Shown here piece after piece: positions 7,801 through 16,458 of a stretch of DNA of 64,000 nucleotides. The notes under the pieces were generated by a model, which was not told where the DNA came from, did no database searches, and saw only the letters and a program-made list of their open reading frames with translations. The stretch is taken from positions 1 through 64,000 of the forward strand of contig NZ_PVZF01000016.1 in the NCBI RefSeq assembly GCF_003002055.1, given 5' to 3'. The DNA comes from Kineococcus rhizosphaerae (lineage in GTDB: Bacteria; Actinomycetota; Actinomycetes; Actinomycetales; Kineococcaceae). The position numbers and the translations under genes are program-made. The number at the start of each line of letters is the position of its first letter. Position 1 is the stretch's first letter.

Positions 7801-9681
7801 GTGGAGATCGCGATCGCCCTCGTGGCGCTGACGGTCGGGGTGTGCGTGGTCGCCGCCGCCTGCGACCGGTTCGGGTGGCCGACACCCCTCGTCCTCGTCG
7901 TCGTGGGCGCCGTCGTCGCCCTCGTCCCGGCGGTGCCCGAGGTCACCCTCGGGCCCGAGCTCGTGCTCAACGGCCTGCTGCCCCCGCTGCTGTACGCGGC
8001 CACGGCGCAGACCTCGCTCGTCGACTTCACCCGCAACAAGACCGCCACCCTCCTGCTGTCGGTGGTCCTCGTCGTCTTCACCACGCTGACCGTGGGCTGG
8101 GCGACGGCGTGGCTCCTGCCCGGGGTCGCGCTGGCGGCGTGCGTGGCGCTGGGTGCCGTCGTCGCCCCGCCGGACGCCGTGGCCGCCACCGCCATCGGCC
8201 GACGCGTCGGGCTGCCGCGCCGGGTCGCGACGATGCTGGAGGAGGAGAGCCTGCTCAACGACGCCTCCGCCCTCATCGCGCTCGCCGCGGCCACGTCGGC
8301 CCTGACGACCGAGCTGTCGCCCTGGCACATCGGCGGGGAGTTCCTGCTGGCCGTCGCGGGGGCGCTCGCCGTCGGCGCGGTGGTGGCCGCGGTCCTCGTG
8401 GTGGTGCGCCGCCGGATCCACGACCCGGTGCTGGACACGGCGCTGTCGTTCGTGGCGCCCTACCTGGCGTTCCTGCCCGCCGAGGCCGTCCACGCCTCCG
8501 GGGTCCTCGCGGTCGTCACGACGGGCCTGGCGATGGCGCACTTCTCCCCGAAGGTCCAGACGGCCGCGTCCCGCGTCGCGGAGACCCTGAACTGGCGCAC
8601 GGTCGCGTTCCTGCTGGAGAACGCCGTGTTCCTGCTCATCGGGCTGCAGTTCCCGCTGCTGCTGCGCGGGGCCGCCGACAGCGGGTTCTCCGGGGGCCGG
8701 GTCCTGGCGTTCTGCCTCACAGTCCTCGTCGCCACGATCGCCGCCCGGTTCGTCTTCGTCTTCGGCGCGGCCGGGGTGTTCCGCGCGATCCCGCGGCTGC
8801 GCCCGAAGGCGTGGTCGTTCGGGGTGTCGTTCCTGCTGTCCTGGGCCGGGATGCGCGGGGTGGTGACGCTGGCGGCGGCCCAGCTCATCCCCGAGGGCAC
8901 CCCGGGACGCGACGTCCTGCTGCTGGCGGCGTTCACCGTCGTGGTCGGCACCCTGCTCGTGCAGGGCCTGACCCTGCCCGCCGTCGTGCGCCGCCTCGGG
9001 CTGCCCGGCCCGGACCCGGCCGAGGACGCGCTGGCGTGCGCGGCCCTGGGCGACGCCGCCGCCCAGGCGGGGACGCGGCGGCTCGACGAGCTCCTCACCG
9101 GCGACGAGCCCCGGCACGTGGTGATGCAGCTGCGGGGCAGGTCCAAGGCGCGTTCGCACGCCGCGTGGGAGCGGCTCGGGCGGCCGCTGTCGGACGTCAT
9201 GACCCCCTCGGCGGTGTACTCGCGGCTGCGCCAGGAGATGCTCACCGCCGAGCGCGGGGTGGTCGTCGAGGCCCGCGACCGCGGCACCGCCGCACCCGAC
9301 GTGCTGCGCAAGGCCCTGTCCGACATCGACTTCGAGGAGGCGCTGCTGGGCCGCCTGGAGGACCTGGACCCGCTGGACGCCGAACGCCGCCTGGCCCCCC
9401 GGCACGGCGGGACCTGCGACCACCTGCGCACGGCCGGGACCCGCGACGACGCCACCGACCGCTGGGGCGAACCGCCCGTGGAGTGCGCCGAGTGCGTCGC
9501 GGCCGGGGTCGCCTGGGTGCACCTGCGGACCTGCCTGGCGTGCGGGTACACGGGCTGCTGCGACTCCTCCGAGCTGCGCCACTCCCGCGCCCACTTCACC
9601 GAGTCCGCCCACCCGGCGATGGTCAGCGCCGAACCCGGCGAGGCGTGGCGGTGGTGCTGGGTGGACGAGCAGCTCGGCTGA
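7801..9681 (+). CDS. Na+/H+ antiporter (CPA1/NhaP type) with C-terminal UBP-type zinc finger
   Basis: 626 residues. The first 420 or so form about twelve hydrophobic segments of a monovalent cation:proton antiporter; the ion-site motif is in LEEESLLNDASA (near residue 150). A soluble helical linker follows. The last 85 residues, from about 539, form a zinc finger of ubiquitin-protease type: CDHL, a C-x2-C pair in VECAECVAAG, a CLACGYTGCCDSS core, a histidine run in RHSRAHF and the closing SAHPAMVS and WRWCWVDE. In bacteria this finger is found on a few membrane proteins, with unknown ligand. GTG start at 7801. Confidence 0.88.
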   Translation: MEIAIALVALTVGVCVVAAACDRFGWPTPLVLVVVGAVVALVPAVPEVTLGPELVLNGLLPPLLYAATAQTSLVDFTRNKTATLLLSVVLVVFTTLTVGWATAWLLPGVALAACVALGAVVAPPDAVAATAIGRRVGLPRRVATMLEEESLLNDASALIALAAATSALTTELSPWHIGGEFLLAVAGALAVGAVVAAVLVVVRRRIHDPVLDTALSFVAPYLAFLPAEAVHASGVLAVVTTGLAMAHFSPKVQTAASRVAETLNWRTVAFLLENAVFLLIGLQFPLLLRGAADSGFSGGRVLAFCLTVLVATIAARFVFVFGAAGVFRAIPRLRPKAWSFGVSFLLSWAGMRGVVTLAAAQLIPEGTPGRDVLLLAAFTVVVGTLLVQGLTLPAVVRRLGLPGPDPAEDALACAALGDAAAQAGTRRLDELLTGDEPRHVVMQLRGRSKARSHAAWERLGRPLSDVMTPSAVYSRLRQEMLTAERGVVVEARDRGTAAPDVLRKALSDIDFEEALLGRLEDLDPLDAERRLAPRHGGTCDHLRTAGTRDDATDRWGEPPVECAECVAAGVAWVHLRTCLACGYTGCCDSSELRHSRAHFTESAHPAMVSAEPGEAWRWCWVDEQLG

Positions 9682-9733
9682 GCCCGTCGGGCCGGGACGC
9701 GCACGACCCGCCTGTCCGGGCGAGACTGACCCG

Positions 9734-10360
9734 GTGCCGTTCTACGCCGACACGCCCGCCCGCCGGACCCGCCAGCTGACCGCCGACGCGGTCTGCGCGC
9801 TGCTGGTGGTCCTCGCCGCCCTGGCCGGGCGGGCGGTCCGGTCGGCGGTCTCCGCGGTGGCCGACCCGGCCCGCCGGTTCGCCGAGGGGTCGACGTCGCT
9901 GTCCGCGCAGCTGCACGACGCCGGGACGGCGGTGGCCCGCACCCCGCTGGTCGGCGACGACGTCGCGGCCGTGCTGGACCGCTCCGCCGGCAGCGCCGCC
10001 TCGCTGGCCCGGGCGGCGGGTGAGCAGCAGGACGCGGTGCTGCGGCTGGCCGCGACGCTGGGGCTGCTGACGGCCCTCGTGCCGATCGCCGTCGTCGTCC
10101 TCGTGCGCGCCGTCCAGCGGGTGCGGTGGGCGCGGCGCGTGCGGGACGTCCGGGCGCTGACGGGCTCGGCGGCCGGCGAGCGCGTGCTGGCCCTGCGGGC
10201 GTTGCAGCACCGGCCCTCCCGGGCCCTGCTGGGCGTGGACGCCGACCCCGCGGGGGCGTGGCGCGCGGACGACGACCGCGTCGTGCGGGCGCTGGCGGAC
10301 CTGGAACTGGCCGCTCTGGGCGTGCGCCGGGCCGGCCGCGTCACTGGATCGCGGACGTGA
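9734..10360 (+). CDS. two-helix membrane protein, unknown function
   Basis: 208 residues with two clear hydrophobic segments, near residues 19-36 (AVCALLVVLAALAG) and 109-130 (LGLLTALVPIAVVVLV). An Ala/Arg-rich stretch of about 70 residues lies between them and a charged helical tail follows. The layout suggests a hairpin membrane protein with both ends inside. No family is recognisable. GTG start 52 bases after the antiporter gene on the same strand, so it may be co-transcribed. Its end overlaps the convergent cardiolipin synthase gene by 20 bases. Confidence 0.65.
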   Translation: MPFYADTPARRTRQLTADAVCALLVVLAALAGRAVRSAVSAVADPARRFAEGSTSLSAQLHDAGTAVARTPLVGDDVAAVLDRSAGSAASLARAAGEQQDAVLRLAATLGLLTALVPIAVVVLVRAVQRVRWARRVRDVRALTGSAAGERVLALRALQHRPSRALLGVDADPAGAWRADDDRVVRALADLELAALGVRRAGRVTGSRT

Positions 10361-11816
10361 GCCGCGCGAGGTTCTCCTTGATGACCTGCCCGCGCGAGCG
10401 GGCCAGCCACTGCCCCAGGGTCAGTTCCGTGCACTTGGCCCGGTAGCCGTCCTCGACGCGGCGCAGGTCGTCGGAGAACTCGCGCCCGCACACCATGAGC
10501 GTCAGTTCCAGGTCGAGCAGGAACGAGCGCATGTCCATGTTGGAGGACCCGATGACGGCGACCTCCTCGTCGACGGTCATGTGCTTGGCGTGCAGCACGT
10601 ACGGCGCCGGGTAGCGGAAGATCCGCACCCCGGCCCGCAGCAGGTTCTCGTAGTAGGAGCACTCCGCGTAGTGCACGAGGGCCTGGTCGCCGAGCTCGGA
10701 GACGAACAGCTCGACGTCGACGCCGCGTTCGGCGGCCGTCGTGATGGCCGACAGCATCGACTCGTCGGGCACGAAGTAGGGGCTCGTGATGGAGATGCGC
10801 CGCTGCGCGGAGTACAGCAGCGCGTTGAACAGCTTGAGGTTGTTCTCCCCGTCGAACCCGGGGCCGCTCGGGACGACCTGGCACTCCAGCCGGCCGGGGG
10901 AACCCACCGGGGAGATCTCGGGGCGCTCGGTCTCCAGGAGCTCGTCGGTCTCGGAGTACCAGTCGGTGATGAACATGGCCTCGACGCCGGAGACGACGGG
11001 CCCTTCGAGGCGCACCATGAGGTCCTGCCACTGCAGGCCGCGCTTGATGTTGCCGCGCTTGTTGTAGCTGCGGTCCAGGACGTTCTGCGACCCGAGCCAG
11101 GCCACCTCGCCGTCGACCACGAGGAGCTTGCGGTGGTTGCGCAGGTCGGGCCGCTGGTACTTCAGCTTGTGCAGCTGCACGGGCAGCATGGGGTGCCACT
11201 CGACGCCGATGTCGTCGAGGTACCGGATCGTCTTGCGGTAGCCGGGGTAGCGCAGGGACCCCACGTGGTCCAGCAGGAGGCGGACCTTCACGCCGCGGTC
11301 CACGGCCTTCTCCAGCGCCGTGAAGAACGGTTCGCTCGTCGGGTCCCGGGTCATGATGTAGAACTCGACGTGCACGTACTCGCGGGCACCGTCGATCGTC
11401 CTGGCCATGGCGAGGATCGCCTCGTCGTACTCCCCGCACAGGTCCGCGGAGTTCCCGCCCACGAGCGGCATCGCCCCGAGGTTGCGGTTGAGCTCGACGA
11501 TCCCGGCCATCCACGGCGGCCACGGGTGGTCGGCCGAGACGAGGTCCATGCCCTTCGTCGAGGACAGGATGAGCTCGTTGATCTCCCGCTGCTTGCGCCG
11601 GCGGGCGCGCGGCAGCTTGGGGTTGCCGATGAGCAGGAACGCGACGACCCCCACGTAGGGGATGAAGAAGATCGCCAGCAACCAGGCCAGCGCGGAGCTC
11701 GGCCGCCGGTTGACGGGCACGACGGCGATGGCCGTCAGGCGCACCACGAGGTCGACCACGAGCAGGACGATCGCGGAGACCGTGATCGAGGGGACCCAGT
11801 CGGGCAGCCAGTCCAC
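10341..11816 (-). CDS. cls: cardiolipin synthase
   Basis: 491 residues. Two N-terminal membrane helices (VSAIVLLVVDLVVRL and WLLAIFFIPYVGVVAFLLIG, the PLDc_N region) are followed by two phospholipase-D repeats, each with an HKD motif: NHRKLLVVDGEVAWLGSQN near residue 228 and HAKHMTVDEEVAVIGSSN near residue 407. This is the architecture of bacterial cardiolipin synthase, which joins two phosphatidylglycerols to cardiolipin plus glycerol at the membrane. Length is normal. The VOC-domain gene lies just upstream on the same strand. Confidence 0.92.
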   Translation of the reverse strand: MDWLPDWVPSITVSAIVLLVVDLVVRLTAIAVVPVNRRPSSALAWLLAIFFIPYVGVVAFLLIGNPKLPRARRRKQREINELILSSTKGMDLVSADHPWPPWMAGIVELNRNLGAMPLVGGNSADLCGEYDEAILAMARTIDGAREYVHVEFYIMTRDPTSEPFFTALEKAVDRGVKVRLLLDHVGSLRYPGYRKTIRYLDDIGVEWHPMLPVQLHKLKYQRPDLRNHRKLLVVDGEVAWLGSQNVLDRSYNKRGNIKRGLQWQDLMVRLEGPVVSGVEAMFITDWYSETDELLETERPEISPVGSPGRLECQVVPSGPGFDGENNLKLFNALLYSAQRRISITSPYFVPDESMLSAITTAAERGVDVELFVSELGDQALVHYAECSYYENLLRAGVRIFRYPAPYVLHAKHMTVDEEVAVIGSSNMDMRSFLLDLELTLMVCGREFSDDLRRVEDGYRAKCTELTLGQWLARSRGQVIKENLARLTSAIQ

Positions 11817-11823
11817 GCTTCGC

Positions 11824-12474
11824 TCAGATCTCGACGGTGCCGCGGGACGTCTCGAACGTCACCGAGCGCAGGCCGGTGGCGCGCGGGCTGCCCACGACGT
11901 CGAGCCACGTGAACTCCACCCGGTCGGAGGTGAACTCCGGCGGCAGCCCCAGCCACTGGCGCACGCGGGAACGCTGCCCGGCGATCGTCAGCCCGGCCAG
12001 CCGCGTCCCCCCGGCCAGGGACAGCGCCGACGGGTGCTGGGTGTCCGTGCCGTCCCAGGAGATGAGCAACGGCAGCTGCGGTTCGCTGCGCAGCGCGGGG
12101 GCGCCGATCTGGCGCCAGCGCAGCTCCACCCCGTCGGGGCGGCGGCGGACGCCCTCCTCGACGTCCTCGCCGAGCCGGTCGCGGTAGCTGTCCAGGTCGT
12201 CGACCGTCACGGCCCACGCGAACCAGCCCCCGCCGGCCTCGCTGCGCTCGCGCACGGCCCGGCCGAAGAGGGCCTTGTCCGCCACGGGGTGGTCCAGCAC
12301 CTCGACGACCTCGACGTAGCTGCCCTCGGACAGCGGCAGGACGACGTTGCGGGTGCCGAAGCGGGGGTGCGGGCCGCCGTCGACCACGCGCACGCCGAGC
12401 CGCGCCGCGAGGGTCCTGGCGGTCTCCTGCAAACCTTCTGGCCCTGCGGCGAAGCCGACGTGGTCGACACGCAT
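11824..12474 (-). CDS. VOC/glyoxalase-like domain protein
   Basis: 216 residues. Begins MRVDHVGFAAG with ATG at 12474, the first beta strand of a glyoxalase/VOC domain. It continues FGTRNVVLPLSEGSYVEVVEVLDHP, which fits the Glyoxalase_3-like family; metal ligands are likely the early His and the Glu in YVEVVEV. A second, weaker repeat occupies the C-terminal half. Function is unknown; these proteins include metal-dependent isomerases and dioxygenases as well as binding proteins. It sits 7 bases from cardiolipin synthase and 13 from the ketopantoate-reductase gene, all on one strand. Confidence 0.8.
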   Translation of the reverse strand: MRVDHVGFAAGPEGLQETARTLAARLGVRVVDGGPHPRFGTRNVVLPLSEGSYVEVVEVLDHPVADKALFGRAVRERSEAGGGWFAWAVTVDDLDSYRDRLGEDVEEGVRRRPDGVELRWRQIGAPALRSEPQLPLLISWDGTDTQHPSALSLAGGTRLAGLTIAGQRSRVRQWLGLPPEFTSDRVEFTWLDVVGSPRATGLRSVTFETSRGTVEI

Positions 12475-12487
12475 GGGGTTCAGCCTC

Positions 12488-13513
12488 TCAGGCCCGGCCG
12501 GACCCGGACGCCCGGGCCCCGTCCAGGAGCCTGTCGGCGAGCGCCACGACGTCGCCGACGTCGAAGGCGCGCGGCCCCAGGCCGCGCCGCACGGACGTCG
12601 CGGCGAGGACCTGCAGGGCCTCGTTGACGGGGGTCGGGACGTCGTGGTCGCGGCCGATCCGGACGATCTCGCCGTTGAGCCAGTCGGTCTCGATGGAGCC
12701 GCCGCGGTGCAGGCTCTGCCAGCTGGAGGACCCCAGGCGCTCGGCGCCGGCGACGGGGGCGGCGCCGAAGTCGAGGGCGACGAGCTCGGGCAGGGCCCGG
12801 GCGCGGTCGGCGGCGGGGGTCCCGGCGGCGGCGAGGGCGGCTTCGCCCTCGGCGCGCGCGCGGGCGCGCAGGTCGTCCCAGCCGTCGCCGGGACGGCAGA
12901 CCGCGTCGAGGGCGTTGCCGGTGTTGTCCAGCAGCTTGCCGCGCTTGGCGGCCATGACGTCGTCGCTGACGGTGGCGACGAAGCCGGAGGCGGCGAGGTC
13001 GGCGGCGATCCGCTCGACGAGGTCGTCGCGCCCGCCGGGGTAGCGGCCGAGGACCAGGCCGCCGGTGACGGGGGCGCCCTCGGAGACGACGACGCCGGGT
13101 TCGAGGTGGCTGGCCGGCATGTACACGCAGGCGCCGACGACGCGGCGGAACCAGCGCAGGGCGAGCCGTTCGCCCTCGACGCCGTTCTGGGCGCACACGA
13201 CGGGCAGGACGGCCCCGGCGGTGGAGTCCCCGACGGGGGCGGCGGACCACTCGGCGAGCAGGGCGGCGGCGTCCTGGACCTTCACGGCGAGCACGAGGAC
13301 GTCGTCGGGGTCGAGGTCGACGTCCGCGGGGGAGTTGGCGACGGGGGCGTGCAGCTCGACGGGCCCGGTGGGGGTGAGGAGCCGCAACCCCTTGTCGCGC
13401 AGCCGGTCGGCGTGGGCACCACGGGCGACGAGCACGACTTCGTGGCCGTGCTGCCCGAGGCGGCCCCCGATGGTCCCGCCGATGGCCCCTGCCCCGATGA
13501 CGACGTAGCGCAC
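12488..13513 (-). CDS. 2-dehydropantoate 2-reductase family protein (ApbA/PanE)
   Basis: 341 residues. The N-terminal Rossmann motif VVIGAGAIGGTIGGRL binds NADPH. The conserved asparagine and lysine regions (VCAQNGVEGE and MAAKRGKLLDNTGNAL) and the catalytic-domain glutamate in SIETDWLNGEIV are present, so the enzyme should be active. PanE reduces ketopantoate to pantoate in coenzyme A synthesis, but many actinobacteria carry several paralogues acting on other 2-keto acids, so I give no gene symbol. The GTG start at 13513 sits directly before the glycine-rich loop; longer upstream frames are not coding-like. Confidence 0.88.
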   Translation of the reverse strand: MRYVVIGAGAIGGTIGGRLGQHGHEVVLVARGAHADRLRDKGLRLLTPTGPVELHAPVANSPADVDLDPDDVLVLAVKVQDAAALLAEWSAAPVGDSTAGAVLPVVCAQNGVEGERLALRWFRRVVGACVYMPASHLEPGVVVSEGAPVTGGLVLGRYPGGRDDLVERIAADLAASGFVATVSDDVMAAKRGKLLDNTGNALDAVCRPGDGWDDLRARARAEGEAALAAAGTPAADRARALPELVALDFGAAPVAGAERLGSSSWQSLHRGGSIETDWLNGEIVRIGRDHDVPTPVNEALQVLAATSVRRGLGPRAFDVGDVVALADRLLDGARASGSGRA

Positions 13514-13644
13514 CGACGCAGTCAAGCACCTACCCGGGACCGGGACCCGGTGGGCGCCGCGCCGGACCGCGGCGCCCGGGCGCGCGGTGAGGTGCCTCAC
13601 CCGCCCACGACCCGTCCGGTGCAGCCGGACGGGGTCGGTGGACC

Positions 13645-14241
13645 GTGGCGCGCGTGGACGTCCGGGTGTGCTTCGTGGGGGACTCGTTCGTGGCCGGGGT
13701 CGGCGACCCCGGGCACCTGGGGTGGACGGGGCGGGTCGCGGTCCGCACGCCGTTCCCGCTGACCCGGTACGTCCTGGGGGTCCGGCGCGAGACGAGCGCG
13801 CAGGTCGCGCGGCGGTGGCGGGCCGAGTGCGGTCCACGGCTGCCGGCGGGGTCGCGCAACGCGGTGGTCCTCTCGTTCGGGGTGAACGACACGACCCTCG
13901 AGGACGGCCGGCCCCGGGTCCGGCCGCAGGAGTCGGTGGCGACCCTGGACGGGGTGCTGCGGGAGGTCCCGTGGCCGGTGCTGGTGGTGGGTCCGCCCGC
14001 GGTCGACGACGAGGCCCAGAACGAGCGGTCGGCGGTCCTGGACGCCGGGTTCGCCCGGGTCTGCGCCGCGGCGGGGGTCGCGTACGTCCCGGTGCTGGAG
14101 CACCTGCGCGCGGACGCGGTGTGGCGCCGGGAGGTCCGCGACGGCGACGGCGCGCACCCGGCCGCGGCCGGGTACGAGCGGCTCGCGCGCCTGGTCGAAC
14201 CCGCCTGGCGCGGCTTCGTGCACAGGCTCGCGGACGGCTGA
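13645..14241 (+). CDS. SGNH/GDSL hydrolase family protein
   Basis: 198 residues. The four SGNH blocks can be read: FVGDSFVAGVGDPG (Ser nucleophile), a Gly in the second block, SFGVNDT (Asn oxyanion residue) and DGAHPAAAGYERLA (Asp and His). This is a small cytoplasmic esterase or lipase fold with no signal peptide. GTG start at 13645. It precedes the RecQ gene by about 60 bases on the same strand; no functional link is evident. Confidence 0.87.
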   Translation: MARVDVRVCFVGDSFVAGVGDPGHLGWTGRVAVRTPFPLTRYVLGVRRETSAQVARRWRAECGPRLPAGSRNAVVLSFGVNDTTLEDGRPRVRPQESVATLDGVLREVPWPVLVVGPPAVDDEAQNERSAVLDAGFARVCAAAGVAYVPVLEHLRADAVWRREVRDGDGAHPAAAGYERLARLVEPAWRGFVHRLADG

Positions 14242-14303
14242 GGCTGGGGACGACCGGGGGTGGCGGGCCGGTCGTGTCCGGGGGCGGTGGCAGCATCGAC
14301 GTC

Positions 14304-16448
14304 ATGCCCTCCCAGTCGCCCGCGCTCACCGAGACGATCGACCGCACCGCCCTGCGCGTCGAGGCCGAGGAGGTCCTGCGCCGCCTGGTCGGCAGCCCGG
14401 ACGCCTCCTTGCGCGAGGACCAGTGGACGGCGATCGAGGCGCTGGTCGCCGACCGCCGCCGGGCGCTCGTCGTGCAGCGCACGGGGTGGGGCAAGTCGGC
14501 GGTGTACTTCGTGGCGACGGCCCTGCTGCGCGCCCGCGGCGCCGGGCCGACGGTGATCGTCTCGCCGCTGCTGGCGCTGATGCGCAACCAGGTCGCCGCG
14601 GCCGAACGCGCGGGGGTCCGTGCGGTGACGGTGAACTCGACGAACTCCGAGGACTGGGGGCGGGTCTACGACGAGGTGCGCGCCGGCGCGGTCGACGTCC
14701 TGCTCGTCTCCCCCGAACGCCTCAACAACCCGGGGTTCCGCGACGAGGTGCTGCCGCAGCTGGCGGCGACGACGGGGTTGCTGGTGGTCGACGAGGCGCA
14801 CTGCGTCTCGGACTGGGGTCACGACTTCCGCCCGGACTACCGGCGCATCCGCACGCTGCTGGCGGACCTGCCCGACGGGATCCCGGTGCTGGCGACGACG
14901 GCGACGGCGAACGCGCGCGTGACGGCCGACGTCGCCGAGCAGTTGTCGGTGACGGGCACGCGCACCCTGGAGGACGTGCTGGTGCTGCGCGGTTCCCTGG
15001 ACCGCGAGTCGCTGCGGCTGGCCGTGGTGCGGCTGCCGTCGCACGCCCACCGGCTGGCCTGGCTCGTGGAGCACCTGCCGGAACTGCCCGGGTCGGGGAT
15101 CGTCTACGTCCTGACGGTCTCGGCCGCGACGGACGTGGCGCAGCACCTGCGCGCGCACGGCGTCGAGGCCGTCCCGTACTCCGGGCAGACGGAGGCCGCC
15201 GAGCGCCTGCAGGCCGAGGACGACCTCGTGAACGACCGGATCAAGGTGCTCGTCGCCACGAGCGCACTCGGGATGGGTTTCGACAAGCCCGACCTGGGTT
15301 TCGTCGTGCACCTGGGGGCACCGAGCTCCCCCATCGCCTACTACCAGCAGGTCGGCCGCGCCGGTCGCGGCATCGACGAGGCCGAGGTGGTGCTGCTGCC
15401 GGGCGCGGAGGACCGCGACATCTGGCGGTACTTCGCCTCCATCGGCTTCCCCGCCGAGGACGACGTGCGGCTCGCGCTGAGCGTCCTGGCCGACGCCGGG
15501 GAGCCGTTGTCGACGCAGGCCCTGGAGTCGCGGGTCACGCTGCGCCGCAACCGGTTGGAGATGATGCTGAAGGTCCTCGACGTCGACGGCGCGGTGCGGC
15601 GGGTGCGGGGCGGCTGGCAGGCGACGGGCCGGGAGTGGGCCTACGACACCGAACGCTACGCCCGGGTCGGCCAGACGCGGGAGGTCGAGCAGCAGGCGAT
15701 GGTCGACTACGTCGCCACGACGGGGTGCCGGCTGGAGTTCCTGCGCCGCGCCCTCGACGACCCGGACGCGGCCCCCTGCGGCCGGTGCGACAACTGCGGT
15801 GGTTTCGAGGTCCCGCGCGGGGTGGACGACGCGGCCGTCGCGCAGGCCGGGGAGGACCTGAACCGCCCCGGCGTCCCGCTGGAGCCGAAGAAGGTGTGGC
15901 CCACGGGCATGACGTCGCTCGACGTCTCCCTGTCCGGGCGCATCGCCCCCGCCGAGCAACCCGGCGTCGGCCGGGCGGTCGCCCGGGTGACCGACCTCGG
16001 CTGGGGCGGCGCCGTGCGCGAGCTGTTCGCCGCGGGGGTCCCGGACGGCGAGACCCCCGTCGCGTTGCGGCACGCCGCGGCCGCGGTCCTGGACGACTGG
16101 GCCCGCGACCTGGGCCTCGACGGGATCGTCGCGATGTGCTCGGCGTCGCGGCCGCAGCTGGTCTCGCACCTGGCCGGTGGCCTGGCCCGGTACACGGGCC
16201 TGCCGCTGGTGACGACGTTCCGGTTGCTGGACGACTCCCCGACGCGCACGGACGTGAACTCCGCGCACCGGCTGGCGCAGGTGGCCCGGCGCTTCGACCT
16301 GCCCGACCCGGACCTGGTCCAGGACCGCAAGCTGCTGCTCGTCGACGACCGGGTCCGCAGCGGGTGGACGTTGACGGTGGCCGCGCGGCAGCTGCGGCGG
16401 GCCGGGGCCGACGACGTGTTCCCGTTCGTGCTGGCCGCCGGTGAGTGA
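14304..16448 (+). CDS. RecQ-type ATP-dependent helicase with C-terminal phosphoribosyltransferase-like domain
   Basis: 714 residues. Helicase motifs: Walker A VQRTGWGKSAV near residue 59, DEAHCVSDWGHDF near 161, ATSALGMGFDKPD, and the arginine-finger segment QQVGRAGRG. A zinc-binding region (CRLEFLRRALDDPDA, then CGRCDNC) follows the winged-helix-like part, as in RecQ. Instead of an HRDC domain, the last 200 residues carry KLLLVDDRVRSGWTLTVAA near 677, the PRPP-loop pattern of phosphoribosyltransferases. ATG at 14304 is the first start consistent with the helicase N-terminus. It probably unwinds DNA in repair; the added domain could bind a nucleotide. Confidence 0.9.
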   Translation: MPSQSPALTETIDRTALRVEAEEVLRRLVGSPDASLREDQWTAIEALVADRRRALVVQRTGWGKSAVYFVATALLRARGAGPTVIVSPLLALMRNQVAAAERAGVRAVTVNSTNSEDWGRVYDEVRAGAVDVLLVSPERLNNPGFRDEVLPQLAATTGLLVVDEAHCVSDWGHDFRPDYRRIRTLLADLPDGIPVLATTATANARVTADVAEQLSVTGTRTLEDVLVLRGSLDRESLRLAVVRLPSHAHRLAWLVEHLPELPGSGIVYVLTVSAATDVAQHLRAHGVEAVPYSGQTEAAERLQAEDDLVNDRIKVLVATSALGMGFDKPDLGFVVHLGAPSSPIAYYQQVGRAGRGIDEAEVVLLPGAEDRDIWRYFASIGFPAEDDVRLALSVLADAGEPLSTQALESRVTLRRNRLEMMLKVLDVDGAVRRVRGGWQATGREWAYDTERYARVGQTREVEQQAMVDYVATTGCRLEFLRRALDDPDAAPCGRCDNCGGFEVPRGVDDAAVAQAGEDLNRPGVPLEPKKVWPTGMTSLDVSLSGRIAPAEQPGVGRAVARVTDLGWGGAVRELFAAGVPDGETPVALRHAAAAVLDDWARDLGLDGIVAMCSASRPQLVSHLAGGLARYTGLPLVTTFRLLDDSPTRTDVNSAHRLAQVARRFDLPDPDLVQDRKLLLVDDRVRSGWTLTVAARQLRRAGADDVFPFVLAAGE

Positions 16449-16458
16449 GAGCGGGTGA

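Noticed and set aside
13530-16268. 912-codon open frame on the minus strand
   Set aside because: Antisense to the SGNH hydrolase and RecQ genes, low-complexity translation. The plus-strand frame carries intact helicase motifs.
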